This document shows positions 9,344 to 18,872 of a DNA stretch of 64,000 bases, piece after piece. This DNA comes from UMGS1601 sp900553335 (GTDB taxonomy: Bacteria; Bacillota; Clostridia; Oscillospirales; Ruminococcaceae): contig CALEUW010000010.1 in assembly GCA_937920725.1 (NCBI GenBank), positions 24,969 to 88,968 of the forward strand, in the 5' to 3' direction. Numbering within the stretch: the first letter of the stretch is position 1; every line of letters starts with the position of its first letter. The translations under genes and the position numbers were made by a program. The notes beneath the pieces were generated by a model. That model saw only the letters and a list, made by a program, of their open reading frames with translations, did no database searches and was not told where the DNA came from.

Positions 9344-11221
9344 TTACTTTCTCTTTCTTGAGATTGTAAATCCTGCACCTACCAAGAGTGCCATAGCGCC
9401 TGTTACTGCAACGCCTGCACCTGTGCTTGGGTTAGGATCTGTAGCGCTCGAACCGTTAGAACCGTTTCCGCTTCCGTCAGTTGGTGCTGTTGTATTATTA
9501 TTATTATCATCACCGTTAGTAGTTGGCTCTGAAGGAATCTCAATTGGCTCAAGAGCATTGAGTGCAGCTGTAATAGCCTCTACTGCTGCATCAATTTCTT
9601 CCTGAGTTACATCCTCACCGTTCTCATACTTAGCGATAAGATCCTTAGCAGCCTGAACTGCTGACATAAGAGCCTCGTATGAAGTTGTTGTGTACTTAGA
9701 AGAATCTACTGCCTCAGCATCAGCAATAGCCTTGTTAAGTGTATTCCAAACAAGTCCGCCTGCCTCTGCTATAGCAGCAGTAAGATCAGAAGCAGCCTCG
9801 TTGATGTCGCCCTGATAGCCAAATACATCAGCCTTGCCTTCGTCAATTGTAAATTCGATCTCTAAAGCATAAGTAGGAAGTATACCAGCCTTAGCACCAT
9901 TATCAGTAGTTTTAACAGAAGTTCCGATAGCATTTACCGAACCGTCTGTTGATACAAGATTACCCTGAATGTATCCGGAAACATTACCATTGTCATCCTT
10001 GGTTACACTGCTGATACCATTACCTAAATTCTGGAATCCCTTATCTCCGTATATGTTATCAATATAATAATCAGGGAAGTTGTAAGTATCACTTGTACCG
10101 TTAGTTGATACAACAAATCCAGGAATATCCGTTACGATGTCAGGAGTACCTGCTTCGTAAGCTTCAGCACTATTATATCCCTTATATGTCATCTTTGCAA
10201 TTTCTAATGAATAATCACCTGCAAGCTTTGTGCCGTCCTTTGCAGCTGCTGACTTTGCAGTCTCAAGTGCTGCCTTAATTGCAGCGATATCCTGCTCTGT
10301 CTTAGCAATCTGCTCTTCGATTGTAGCTTCATTATCTTCAACAGGCTCAGCATCTGTAGTATCTTCTGCAGGCTCGTCAGCTTCTGTTGAATCTTCAGCC
10401 TCTGTAGTGTCTTCTTCAGGCTTTTCAGCTGCCTGTGCCTTAAGAGCTTCAAGCTGCTCCTCAAGTACAGGGAGGAACTCCTCTGCTGATGAGATTACGC
10501 CCTTAAGAGAATCAGCATTTACGACATACTCGTTGTTTGAAACCAAACCGTCAAAATATCCAACGTTTGTTGAAAGTCTGAACATATTAAATCCAGGTGT
10601 TGAACTATCGTTTGCAAAATCATGACCTACGATAGCTGCTTTGTAAGTTCCTGCGCCTGTGATCGTTGCGTCAACAAGCTGAGCCTCCTGGAAATACTGA
10701 ATTGCACCGTCAGGAATGTTCTCCGGATCTACATTCTCAAGCTTTACACCGTCTTTGTAGTAAACATTTGCAGCTCCGCCAGGCTGTGAAACACCAATTG
10801 TCTTAGCAGCCTTACCGTTCTTAGTCATAAGCGGCACACCTTCATCAGTCTGCGAGATCTGAGCAGCATGAACATAGAAGTATGCCCATGGAGAAATATT
10901 TCTGATTACTGTAAACTTATCTCCGTTAGCATATGATGATGATTTTTCCTGTGCTGTCATTGCGCTGAATTGTCCTCTGTAGTTATATGAACCGCCCATC
11001 TCAAAAGCAATACCTACAGTAGGCTCAGCAGGAAGCTCCTTGACTGTTGAGTAAACCTCACTTGGTTTAAGGTCTATTCCGTTCTTACGAAGCTCAGGAG
11101 CAGTTGAAATGCTCGCAAGCTCAACTTCAGTATCAGCAGCGCTTGCATATGTAGCTGAAAGCATTGTTGTTGCAATTGCCAATGAAGCAACTGAAGCTAA
11201 AATTCTTTTACTTAACTTCAT
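9344..11221 (-). CDS. Secreted cell-wall-sorted protein with NPSTG signal
   Basis: The 625-residue protein has a cleavable signal peptide (to about residue 28), two beta-rich regions and a Glu/Ala/Thr-rich coiled spacer at about 255-320. A FIVAR-like helical segment lies at about 495-560. The C-terminus is a sorting signal: NPSTG, a hydrophobic stretch and a final RKRK. NPSTG in place of LPXTG suggests a sortase with altered specificity. It may bind carbohydrate or act in adhesion. No catalytic motif is seen. It is transcribed alone. Confidence 0.8.
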   Translation of the reverse strand: MKLSKRILASVASLAIATTMLSATYASAADTEVELASISTAPELRKNGIDLKPSEVYSTVKELPAEPTVGIAFEMGGSYNYRGQFSAMTAQEKSSSYANGDKFTVIRNISPWAYFYVHAAQISQTDEGVPLMTKNGKAAKTIGVSQPGGAANVYYKDGVKLENVDPENIPDGAIQYFQEAQLVDATITGAGTYKAAIVGHDFANDSSTPGFNMFRLSTNVGYFDGLVSNNEYVVNADSLKGVISSAEEFLPVLEEQLEALKAQAAEKPEEDTTEAEDSTEADEPAEDTTDAEPVEDNEATIEEQIAKTEQDIAAIKAALETAKSAAAKDGTKLAGDYSLEIAKMTYKGYNSAEAYEAGTPDIVTDIPGFVVSTNGTSDTYNFPDYYIDNIYGDKGFQNLGNGISSVTKDDNGNVSGYIQGNLVSTDGSVNAIGTSVKTTDNGAKAGILPTYALEIEFTIDEGKADVFGYQGDINEAASDLTAAIAEAGGLVWNTLNKAIADAEAVDSSKYTTTSYEALMSAVQAAKDLIAKYENGEDVTQEEIDAAVEAITAALNALEPIEIPSEPTTNGDDNNNNTTAPTDGSGNGSNGSSATDPNPSTGAGVAVTGAMALLVGAGFTISRKRK

Positions 11222-11416
11222 AGTTAAATTTCCTCCTTATTTTTTAATAAGACAAACAGAGCATCATACTCATTTAAAAATAATGCCCCATTCATATCAT
11301 TGTGTACTTATTTTATCATATTTCTAACTGACTTTCAATAGCTGATTTCACAAAAATACGCGTGTAATTGTAGCTATTTTGCACAATAAACGCTAAAAAT
11401 AGGTTAATATTACAAA

Positions 11417-11725
11417 CTACTTTTCCTTTGGTTTTCCCATTATCAATACTACGACAGACGCTATAACAAAAACAGCAAGAACTCCTCCTCCGATATAAAA
11501 GCTTTTCGGAATTTCAAAGTTGTCAACATCGGCAAAAGGATCTTCATCGTCATCTCTGCCGCTTATATCGGTTGATACTTCCTCTGCCTCAGTAACGGCT
11601 GAAGCTGTTACTGCTGCGGTCGACTGAGTTGACGCCTGTTCAGCTTCCTCTGCGCATGCGCATATTCCAATCGCTGAAAATGCAAAAATCACCGTAAACA
11701 GAAACGAAATTATAATTTTTTTCAT
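11417..11725 (-). CDS. Small exported single-span protein
   Basis: The 102-residue protein has an N-terminal signal, a Ser/Thr/Glu-rich extracytoplasmic linker, a C-terminal membrane segment (about 75-97) and a lysine-rich end. The ATG lies two bases after the stop of the upstream gene at 11728, so the two are translated from one message. A shared role at the cell surface is likely, but the family is not recognised. Confidence 0.7.
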   Translation of the reverse strand: MKKIIISFLFTVIFAFSAIGICACAEEAEQASTQSTAAVTASAVTEAEEVSTDISGRDDDEDPFADVDNFEIPKSFYIGGGVLAVFVIASVVVLIMGKPKEK

Positions 11726-11727
11726 GT

Positions 11728-12606
11728 TTATCCTCTCTTTTCAATATCTCTCGGCGCTTTGTCCTTCTTTTCCTTTTTAAAACCGGCTTCCTTTTTGTGC
11801 TTTTTTCTTGACATCATTGCTCCGACAACTATAAATGAAACTCCGATAATCACAAGTATAGCAACAATTATCCAGACGATTCTTATACCAAAAACTGTTT
11901 TACTCAGGAAATTAAAGATTCCGGGCATGTCCTTGCTTATAGTGCTTTCAGATTTTTGACCGCTGCTGTCAGTAGAAACAGTCACTATCTGTGTTGATTG
12001 CTGGATTGTTTCCGTAGTTTCTGACGCTGTCTGAGAACCTATATTAAATTCAGATACCTTTCCTTCTTTTGGTGTATAGCAGCCCTTAGTGGATGTCACG
12101 ATTTCACCGCTGCTATGCAAAACGTTTCCGCTTTCATCAAGATAATACACTCCGTAAACCTTAGCTGTTCCCTGCCACAGCTCAAATTTTATGTTTGTCA
12201 TTTCACCAAGGTCTGAAACATCAAACTTAATATTGTATATACCCTCTCCCGTAGGCTCGATAGGATTATTAACAACACCATATCCCGTATCTACAGTTGC
12301 CCAACTATTGGTGGAAAGCGTAAGAAAATAATAATCGTTTGAATTACTTTGATCGTTTACTACCATTTTCATAGCAAAGCCGTTGTTATCGTTGTAATCA
12401 ACCAGCTCAAAGCTGACAACAACAGCCTCTATTTCAAGCGAATAATCGTAGCTCAAATCTTCGTCGAACATCACAACAGGAGCTTCGCTCGTTCCTGTAT
12501 ACTCGGTGCCGATCACAGCTTTTTCATCCTCGGCAAATACTGTGATCGGTATAAAAGCTGTCATAAATACTGTACAAATAACCGATAATACTCTTTTAAA
12601 AATCAT
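11728..12606 (-). CDS. Membrane-anchored extracellular beta-domain protein
   Basis: The 292-residue protein has a signal peptide (to about 25) and a beta-sandwich-like domain at about 35-185 rich in aromatic residues, resembling carbohydrate-binding modules. A Ser/Thr linker, one membrane span (about 238-262) and a strongly basic tail follow. A polysaccharide-binding role is inference. GGAGG precedes the start. Confidence 0.65.
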   Translation of the reverse strand: MIFKRVLSVICTVFMTAFIPITVFAEDEKAVIGTEYTGTSEAPVVMFDEDLSYDYSLEIEAVVVSFELVDYNDNNGFAMKMVVNDQSNSNDYYFLTLSTNSWATVDTGYGVVNNPIEPTGEGIYNIKFDVSDLGEMTNIKFELWQGTAKVYGVYYLDESGNVLHSSGEIVTSTKGCYTPKEGKVSEFNIGSQTASETTETIQQSTQIVTVSTDSSGQKSESTISKDMPGIFNFLSKTVFGIRIVWIIVAILVIIGVSFIVVGAMMSRKKHKKEAGFKKEKKDKAPRDIEKRG

Positions 12607-12675
12607 ATGACTTCCTCCGTAAAAATTAGTTTGTCTTCTGCACGCAATGATTCCAAATTCAGCATTTTGAATTAA

Positions 12676-13464
12676 CTATAGTACCATTTTATCCGAAAGC
12701 GAATCCGAAGCAGTTTTTGAATAGAGCTTCATAAGCGATTCAACCGTCATATTCTTTCTCTCTTCGCCTGTTATATCCATAAGAAGCTCGCCTTGCGAAA
12801 GCAGGATGGTTTTGTTACCGTAAGAAAGTGCGCTTGCGATATTATGAGTTATCATCAAGGTTGTTATATTATCTTTTTTGACGATTTTATCAGTTATCTC
12901 CATTACCTTTTTTGCGGTAACAGGATCAAGCGCTGCTGTATGTTCATCTAAGAGCAAAAGCTTTGGCGTAACAATCGTTGCCATTAAAAGAGTAAGCGCC
13001 TGTCGCTGACCGCCCGACAAAAGACCAACCGGGGTTTTCATTCTGTCCTCAAGTCCGAGTCCAAGCTCCGAAAGCCTCTCTCTGAACATTGAAATATCCC
13101 TTTTGCTTATTCCGATATTCAGATTTCGTTTTTTTCCTCTTGAATAAGCAAGCCCCAAGTTTTCCTCGATCGTCATATTCGGAGCAGTCCCCTTTAAAGG
13201 ATCCTGAAAAAGTCTTCCTATAAACTTAGCTCTTTTGTGTTCTTTATATCTTGTAATATCTTTTTCGTCCAGCAGAATTCTTCCGCTGTCAATTATAAGG
13301 CTTCCGGAAATGGCATTCATAAGGGTAGACTTTCCTGCACCGTTAGAACCGATCACAGTTATAAAATCTCCGTTTTTTATTTCATACGAAAAGTCTTTAA
13401 GAGCTTTTTTTTCATTAACGGTTTTTGCATTAAAAACTACATTAGCCTTCTCTATTTTAAGCAC
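12676..13464 (-). CDS. ABC transporter ATP-binding protein
   Basis: This subunit powers the importer formed with the two upstream genes. It has Walker A GSNGAGKST, Q-loop, signature LSGGQRQALT and Walker B LLLLDEHTAALDP. The best start is GTG at 13464, eight bases after AAGGAG, giving 262 residues and an 8-base overlap with the permease. The set resembles the predicted TrpXYZ-type amino acid importers of Firmicutes. The substrate is not determined by the sequence. Confidence 0.92.
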   Translation of the reverse strand: MLKIEKANVVFNAKTVNEKKALKDFSYEIKNGDFITVIGSNGAGKSTLMNAISGSLIIDSGRILLDEKDITRYKEHKRAKFIGRLFQDPLKGTAPNMTIEENLGLAYSRGKKRNLNIGISKRDISMFRERLSELGLGLEDRMKTPVGLLSGGQRQALTLLMATIVTPKLLLLDEHTAALDPVTAKKVMEITDKIVKKDNITTLMITHNIASALSYGNKTILLSQGELLMDITGEERKNMTVESLMKLYSKTASDSLSDKMVL

Positions 13465-14440
13465 CCTTATCACTCCTTCCCTTTATTCCACAAAATCTGC
13501 TGATAACGCTTTTCTTAACAACGGGAAGAGCAATCGCAACCGCAACTATTATTGCGGACAAAAGCTTTGTATACATAGTATCTATTCCAAGACTCATTGC
13601 AAACGCAAGTATGTATCTATAAGCCACCGCTCCGAAAACCGCAGCCATAAGTCCTGAAAGTATAGTGTGCTGTGAAAAAAATATCTCTCCTATTATAATT
13701 GACGCAAGACCTACAACAAGCATTCCCGTTCCGCTGTTTGTATCACCGGTTTGGGTAAACTGAGCATACATAGCTCCCGAAAGAGCAACAAGAGCGTTTG
13801 CAATAGCAAAGCCTAATATCTTCATAGTATCGGAATTTATCGATGACGCCCGAACCATGAATTCGTTATCGCCCGTAGCTCTTAAACTCATTCCTATCTG
13901 AGTTTTTAAAAACCAAAACATTATCAAAAAAACAACTGCCAAAACAATAGACGTCATTATAATCTGATTGTATTCACCGAAAATGTCCTCTGTCATCTTG
14001 AAGATCGTAGAACTTTTCCACAGCGAAAGATTCGGAGCGCCTAAAATTGCCAAATTGATCGAGTAAAGAGCCGTCATTGTTATAATTCCGCCTAAGATCG
14101 GTTGGACTTTAAACTTTGTTATCAAAACTCCTGTCAGACAGCCTGCAAGCGCACCCGCCACAATACCTAAAAAAATTCCGAGTATTGGGTGACCGCCTGA
14201 CGCAACTATTGCAGAAACGGAAACACCAAGAGCAAACGTTCCGTCAACGGACAGATCAGGAATGTCCAAAATCCTAAAGGAAATAAAAATCCCGAGCGCC
14301 AAAAGAGCAAATACAAATCCGTATTCAAGCGTATCAAGTATTTGACTTTGATAAAGCTGTGTATTAATTAAAACCAGCATTATTACAATTACCGCTATTC
14401 TCGGAATCCACGATATAAGTTTCTTCTTGTTTATATTCAT
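13457..14440 (-). CDS. ABC transporter permease
   Basis: The 327-residue protein has eight or nine membrane segments and belongs to the LivH-like permease family paired with ABC_sub_bind proteins. Its motif LDIPDLSVDGTFALG is typical of this group. It lies between the binding-protein and ATPase genes. The upstream terminator at 14453-14517 would lower its expression relative to the binding protein. Confidence 0.9.
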   Translation of the reverse strand: MNINKKKLISWIPRIAVIVIMLVLINTQLYQSQILDTLEYGFVFALLALGIFISFRILDIPDLSVDGTFALGVSVSAIVASGGHPILGIFLGIVAGALAGCLTGVLITKFKVQPILGGIITMTALYSINLAILGAPNLSLWKSSTIFKMTEDIFGEYNQIIMTSIVLAVVFLIMFWFLKTQIGMSLRATGDNEFMVRASSINSDTMKILGFAIANALVALSGAMYAQFTQTGDTNSGTGMLVVGLASIIIGEIFFSQHTILSGLMAAVFGAVAYRYILAFAMSLGIDTMYTKLLSAIIVAVAIALPVVKKSVISRFCGIKGRSDKGA

Positions 14441-14452
14441 AAAAACTCTCCG

Positions 14453-14517
14453 TAAAAAAATATCAGAGCGGACATTTTCAAATCAACCATAACCTGAAAA
14501 ACATATCCACTCTGATA
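14453..14517 (-). terminator. Intra-operon terminator between binding protein and permease
   Basis: On the minus strand TATCAGAGTGGA pairs with TCCGCTCTGATA (12 pairs with one U-G) across a loop of about 33 bases and is followed by seven T residues. It lies downstream of the binding-protein gene and just before the permease gene, so partial read-through is likely. Confidence 0.8.
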
Positions 14518-14548
14518 TTATACTTCATTTTAATTTTTTTTGCAACAG

Positions 14549-15574
14549 TTAATCAAAGAAAACCGTCTTTTCTCCGTTTTTGATATCCTCAGGAATAGTA
14601 ATACCTATCGCCTCAGCTGTTGACTTATTGATATAAGTGCTTAAATCCTCGTTAAATACCTTTATTGGAATATCTCCTGCTTTTTTCTCACCCTTAAGGA
14701 TCTGATCCACCATATTTGCAGTTTCAATTCCTAAGTCTGTATATTCGATTCCGACAGTTGCAAATCCACCGTCCTGTACCATCGAATCAGCTCCTACATA
14801 CATAGGCTTTTTAGCGTCGATTGCGATTTTTGCGACTGTTCCCATTGCTCCTGCAACAGTATTGTCGTTAGGTGAGAATACAGCGTCGCACTTTGAAAAC
14901 AAGGTTGTAGCCGCTTCTGAAAGCTCTGTTGCAGTAGTAGCCGAACCCTCAACAACCTCGATTCCCTTTTCATCACAGTATGCCTTTACTTCTTTAAGGC
15001 ACTCAACGGAGTTCAGTTCTCCTGTATTATAAAGGAATCCGAGAGTTTTGATGTCAGGAGTAATAGCAAGTGCATTATCCAAGATTTTTGTAATATCAAG
15101 CTTATCTGACGTACCGGTCAGGTTTTCATCTCCTGAATTATCCCAATCCTTAACAAGCTCAGCGCTTACAGGATCAGTAACTGCCGAAAATACAACAGGG
15201 ATCTCGCTCGAATATGCTGCTGCCGCTGTTGCACAAGGAGTTGTAATAGCAACGATGATATCATCACCGTCAGCCTTAAACTTATCTAAAATCTGAGTAA
15301 CCATTGTAGCTTCATTGTTTGCTTGCTGAAGGTCTATAGTACAGTTTTCTCCGTCCTTGTATCCTAACTTTTCGAGCTGATTTACAACAGCATCTCTTAT
15401 AGTGTTAAGAGATGTATGCTCCATAATCTGGATAACTCCGATTTTATAATTTTTAGCGTTTTCGCCTGTTTTGCTTCCTCCGTTTGATGAATCGTCGGAT
15501 TTTCCGCAGCCTGCCATCATTCCGACAGCTAAAGCACAAGCTGAAACTGCCGCAAGAATTCTTTTTAGTTTCAT
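14549..15574 (-). CDS. ABC transporter substrate-binding lipoprotein
   Basis: The 341-residue lipoprotein has the lipobox MMAGC (cysteine at about 23) and the ABC_sub_bind fold, with the motif YKIGVIQIMEHTSLNTIRD. It captures the substrate outside the membrane for the permease and ATPase encoded downstream. Relatives are predicted to bind aromatic amino acids. No T-box or other riboswitch is visible in its leader. Confidence 0.92.
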   Translation of the reverse strand: MKLKRILAAVSACALAVGMMAGCGKSDDSSNGGSKTGENAKNYKIGVIQIMEHTSLNTIRDAVVNQLEKLGYKDGENCTIDLQQANNEATMVTQILDKFKADGDDIIVAITTPCATAAAAYSSEIPVVFSAVTDPVSAELVKDWDNSGDENLTGTSDKLDITKILDNALAITPDIKTLGFLYNTGELNSVECLKEVKAYCDEKGIEVVEGSATTATELSEAATTLFSKCDAVFSPNDNTVAGAMGTVAKIAIDAKKPMYVGADSMVQDGGFATVGIEYTDLGIETANMVDQILKGEKKAGDIPIKVFNEDLSTYINKSTAEAIGITIPEDIKNGEKTVFFD

Positions 15575-15644
15575 AAATAACCTCTTCTTTCATTTATAAT
15601 ATTGTGTTGTCAGTTTAGCACTGCAACGCTTTAATTACTTAAAC

Positions 15645-15674
15645 AGTATACTACCATTTATATCCGTTTGTCAA
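15645..15674 (-). promoter_or_regulatory. Promoter of the ABC transporter operon
   Basis: On the minus strand TTGACA and TATACT are separated by 18 bases, about 70 bases before the binding-protein start. Confidence 0.75.
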
Positions 15675-15757
15675 ATCTGTTTTTTAATAATGCAAGAACG
15701 CAATTTCTTTTCGCAGTTTCTCTTCGCTTGGAACAAAAGAATTATCGCTGACGTCAG

Positions 15758-16627
15758 TTAAAACAAAATATTAGTTACAATGCCTGTTAATACTGCAAAA
15801 ACATATAAAATACCTAGCACCGCAAGATTTTGTTTAACATGTCTTTTGTTAGTTTTAAAGAGCACTAAAAGTCCCATTCCCGCTCCTGTACAAAGTCCTG
15901 CAACACATGAGCCAAAGGTTATAACTCCCTCCAAATACAATTCTGTCAGCAAAACACTCGCTGCACAGTTAGGTACAAAACCGACAATTGCACATACAAA
16001 CGGCTGCAGCGGAGAATCAGAAATCAAAACGCTCTTTAAAAAGTCCTCCCCAAGATATTCCATAACAAATCCCAAGGCTATATTTATAATAAGCACAAAT
16101 ATAAAAATTCCTACAGTGTGCTTTAAAGCAGGAATTAATACCGAATGGCCATGCCCGTCATGACCGTGACAGCCGCAATGCTCACAAAGCTCCTCAAAAG
16201 GCTTTTCCTCGTTTTTCTTTTTTAATGCGGCTTTTAATATTAAATCAACTGAAATTCCTGCAATCGCCGCCGCTATCACCTTGATTACTATAAGCTTCCA
16301 TAAAACGCCTATCCTATCGGGATGAGCCAAAATTATTGGGATCGCTTCATCGCTTGTTGCAATATAGACCGCTATTATAGTTCCGAGTGTTATTACCCTT
16401 CCCGAAAAAAGATTGGTTGCCGCAACAGAGATTCCGCACTGCGGAACTGTTCCGAGAACCGCTCCGCCAACAGGTCCAAAGATACCAAGACGTTTAAAAA
16501 AACCCTCAAAGCCTGCGGAATTCTTATGCTCCATATATTCGATCAAAATGTAAACCCCGAACAAAAACGGAAGCATTTTGACTGCGTCCAACAACCCGTC
16601 TAATAAAATTTCTAAAACTTCACTCAA
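15758..16627 (-). CDS. Putative multi-span heavy-metal exporter (ArsP_2-like)
   Basis: The 289-residue protein has two homologous hydrophobic halves, each with a Cys motif in a membrane segment (VPQCG and VPNCA). They are joined by a cytoplasmic loop rich in Cys and His (CEHCGCHGHDGHGH, about 146-160). This matches the putative 10-TM heavy-metal or manganese exporter family. The start is TTG at 16627 with GGAGG eight bases upstream. It follows a cation diffusion facilitator gene, suggesting a joint role in metal efflux. Confidence 0.75.
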   Translation of the reverse strand: MSEVLEILLDGLLDAVKMLPFLFGVYILIEYMEHKNSAGFEGFFKRLGIFGPVGGAVLGTVPQCGISVAATNLFSGRVITLGTIIAVYIATSDEAIPIILAHPDRIGVLWKLIVIKVIAAAIAGISVDLILKAALKKKNEEKPFEELCEHCGCHGHDGHGHSVLIPALKHTVGIFIFVLIINIALGFVMEYLGEDFLKSVLISDSPLQPFVCAIVGFVPNCAASVLLTELYLEGVITFGSCVAGLCTGAGMGLLVLFKTNKRHVKQNLAVLGILYVFAVLTGIVTNILF

Positions 16628-16689
16628 GCTTTATACCTCCAGACCTCCGAAGAAGCACACTCATTCTCCATTATCAATTAAACTGCGAA

Positions 16690-17592
16690 TTATCTTACTT
16701 CGTCCTCGCTGTATGGATTCACATGAACCATACAATGCTTTACCGTCGGGAAATTTTTCTCTATTTCATCATGCACCGACTGAGCCGTTTCGTGCGCTGA
16801 GAAAAGCGTCATATTCCCGTCAACGGATATCTCCGTATCAACATATATCTTAGCTCCGAAAAGCCTTGTTTTTAAAACATCTATTCCCAAAACTTTTTCG
16901 TTGCTTAAAATTATTTCCCTTATCTTTGCCGTAGTCTGAATATCAGCCGCCTTATCAATCAGCTTTGAAACTGCGTCCTTGTAAATATCAAACGCCGCTT
17001 TTATAATAAACAGGCAAATTACGATTGACGCCAACGGATCCAATACCGCGAAGCCAAGCATCGCTCCGCCTATTCCTATGATGCTTCCGACAGATGAAAG
17101 AGCATCGCTCCTGTGATGCCATGCATCGGCCATAAGAGCATCACTGTTTATATTTTTCGCAGCTTTTCTTGTATACCAATACATAGACTCTTTTACAACT
17201 ATTGAAAGTCCTGCGGCAAAAAACGCAACAGCTCCGGGAGTTTTTAATGCTGATAATTCATTAGACGTAAAAACCCTGATTCCGCTTAAGCCTATGCCAA
17301 GCCCTGTTACCATTAGTACAGATGCTAAAATAATCGCCGCAATGCATTCAAGTCTTTCATGACCGTATTGATGATCCTCGTCATCAGCTTTGCTTGACAT
17401 CTTGACGCCTATAATTACCACTACAGTTGAAAAAACATCGCTTAAAGAATGAACGGCATCAGAAATCAAAGCAGAGCTGTTTGCAAAAATACCCGATGCC
17501 AGCTTAATAACCGACAAAAGAATATTCACTAAAATACTAATAACAGAAACTCTGTACGCTGTTTTAAAATTATCTGCGCCATTTTCATTCAT
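16690..17592 (-). CDS. Cation diffusion facilitator family transporter
   Basis: CDF proteins export divalent metals in exchange for protons. The 300-residue protein has six membrane segments. Metal-site motifs are SDAVHSLSD in the second helix and ADAWHHRSD in the fifth, an H-D/H-D pattern seen in zinc-type members, plus a cytoplasmic C-terminal domain. The ATG at 17592 is eight bases after AGGGG, better than the GTG at 17601. It sits just upstream of the putative metal exporter. Confidence 0.9.
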   Translation of the reverse strand: MNENGADNFKTAYRVSVISILVNILLSVIKLASGIFANSSALISDAVHSLSDVFSTVVVIIGVKMSSKADDEDHQYGHERLECIAAIILASVLMVTGLGIGLSGIRVFTSNELSALKTPGAVAFFAAGLSIVVKESMYWYTRKAAKNINSDALMADAWHHRSDALSSVGSIIGIGGAMLGFAVLDPLASIVICLFIIKAAFDIYKDAVSKLIDKAADIQTTAKIREIILSNEKVLGIDVLKTRLFGAKIYVDTEISVDGNMTLFSAHETAQSVHDEIEKNFPTVKHCMVHVNPYSEDEVR

Positions 17593-17618
17593 ATAATACA
17601 CCCCTGTAGATATAGGTT

Positions 17619-18134
17619 TTATTTTTTGAAAACAAAAAGCTTGCTTATAATGTAGTTTAAAATCAAAACGACAACATTCGCTGCGATTTTAGTAATCCAG
17701 TAATTAAATCCTATAAGCGAATAGCCTGCCCACATCATCAGCGTTTCTACAACAAGCGTAAAAACCCTTCCCCCGTAAAATGAAACAGCCTCAGCAAACA
17801 GTTCCTTTTTATCGGCAGCCTTTGATTCAAATACCCATATCCTGTTTGTAATATATGCAAATGTAACAGCACATATCCAGGAAAATACGCTGCTTGCAAC
17901 CGAAACGATGTTTTTGCCGAAATCTAACGCCTCCAGCACATCTTTAGAAACCCATGCTGCCAAAAAGCTTACTGCAGTTGTCAAAACCCCGAAAAAAAGA
18001 TAGAGCAAAACTGTCTTGTTCTTTTTATAAAAGCCCTCAAAAATGTTTAGAACCGGTAATGCCATGAGCTTGTCAAATATATCTCTTTTTTCTGCATCGC
18101 ATTTATTTGCCGCTGTTTTATTAACGTCCTGCAT
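17619..18134 (-). CDS. GtrA-family membrane protein
   Basis: The 171-residue protein has four membrane segments and the GtrA motifs YLFFGVLTTAVSF and TNRIWVFES, ending KLFVFKK. GtrA-like proteins are thought to move lipid-linked sugars across the membrane or assist surface glycosylation. It lies directly downstream of pyrE (12 bases), but the two functions seem unrelated. Confidence 0.88.
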   Translation of the reverse strand: MQDVNKTAANKCDAEKRDIFDKLMALPVLNIFEGFYKKNKTVLLYLFFGVLTTAVSFLAAWVSKDVLEALDFGKNIVSVASSVFSWICAVTFAYITNRIWVFESKAADKKELFAEAVSFYGGRVFTLVVETLMMWAGYSLIGFNYWITKIAANVVVLILNYIISKLFVFKK

Positions 18135-18146
18135 TTTAACCCTTCC

Positions 18147-18803
18147 TTACTCTATTCCGTAAAGGCTTCTGTACTCTATCATTTTGTCAAGGTATTCCTG
18201 ACCTTCGACTACTCCTGATTTAATAGCATCAATGATGTCGTTTATATTAACTATGGAATACACCTTAACGCCATACTCATCATAAGCGTTCTGAACAGCA
18301 CTCTTGTCGCTGTCAAGCGCCTTTTCCATTCTGTCAACGGTTATTACCATTGCTGTTATATCAACATCTGCCGCACCCTTAAGCTTTGGCATGTTTTCCT
18401 TCAATGCTTTTCCGCTTGTCATAACGTCCTCTATTATAACAACCTTTTCGCCGTCCTCAAGCTTCTTTCCGACAAACATTCCGCCCTCGCCGTGATCCTT
18501 TACTTCTTTTCTGTCGAAGGTATAATTTACTTCCTCGCCGAACTTATTATAAAGTGCTACTGCTGCAGAAACTGCAAGAGGGATTCCTTTATAAGCCGGA
18601 CCGTAAAGAGTTTCTGCCTCAATATTGTTTTCTTTTATGCACTCAGCATAAAATCCGCCAAGACGAGCAAGCTGTGCTCCTGTTTTGTAATTTCCCGTAT
18701 TGATAAAATAAGGAGCTTTTCTTCCGCTTTTAAGCGTAAACTCGCCGAAAGTCAAAACTCCGCAGTCTACCATAAACTTAATAAATTCTTCCTTGTACGT
18801 CAT
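18147..18803 (-). CDS. pyrE: Orotate phosphoribosyltransferase
   Basis: PyrE joins orotate to PRPP to make OMP in pyrimidine synthesis. The 218-residue protein has the PRPP-binding signature VVIIEDVMTSGKAL at 121-134 and the FTLKSGRKAPYF motif near the N-terminus. No other pyr genes are in the window. An AAAGGA site lies 11 bases before the ATG. Repeat element R1 lies just upstream. Confidence 0.95.
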   Translation of the reverse strand: MTYKEEFIKFMVDCGVLTFGEFTLKSGRKAPYFINTGNYKTGAQLARLGGFYAECIKENNIEAETLYGPAYKGIPLAVSAAVALYNKFGEEVNYTFDRKEVKDHGEGGMFVGKKLEDGEKVVIIEDVMTSGKALKENMPKLKGAADVDITAMVITVDRMEKALDSDKSAVQNAYDEYGVKVYSIVNINDIIDAIKSGVVEGQEYLDKMIEYRSLYGIE

Positions 18804-18842
18804 TTTTGATCAAATCCTTTCTGAATTTTAAAATTAAAGCTT

Positions 18843-18872
18843 TTAATCCAAGCACAGAAGTCTTTGTGCGTT
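18843..18872 (-). pseudogene. Severed original 3' end of the amidohydrolase gene
   Basis: On the minus strand the 21-bp direct repeat at 18852-18872 continues into codons for Leu-Asp and a TAA stop at 18843-18845. Read in the frame of the amidohydrolase, this gives an ending NAQRLLC-LD-stop, which is now separated from the gene by element R1. Confidence 0.7.
18852..18872. repeat. Left 21-bp direct repeat flanking R1 copy 1
   Basis: The sequence from GCACAGAAGT to TTGTGCGTT is identical to 19082-19102. It contains a short inverted repeat (GCACA/TGTGC). Confidence 0.9.

Noticed and set aside
10230..10625. Plus-strand frame of 131 residues, rich in Ser and Ala
   Set aside because: It is the antisense shadow of the Ala/Glu-rich spacer of the sorted surface protein and has no ribosome site.
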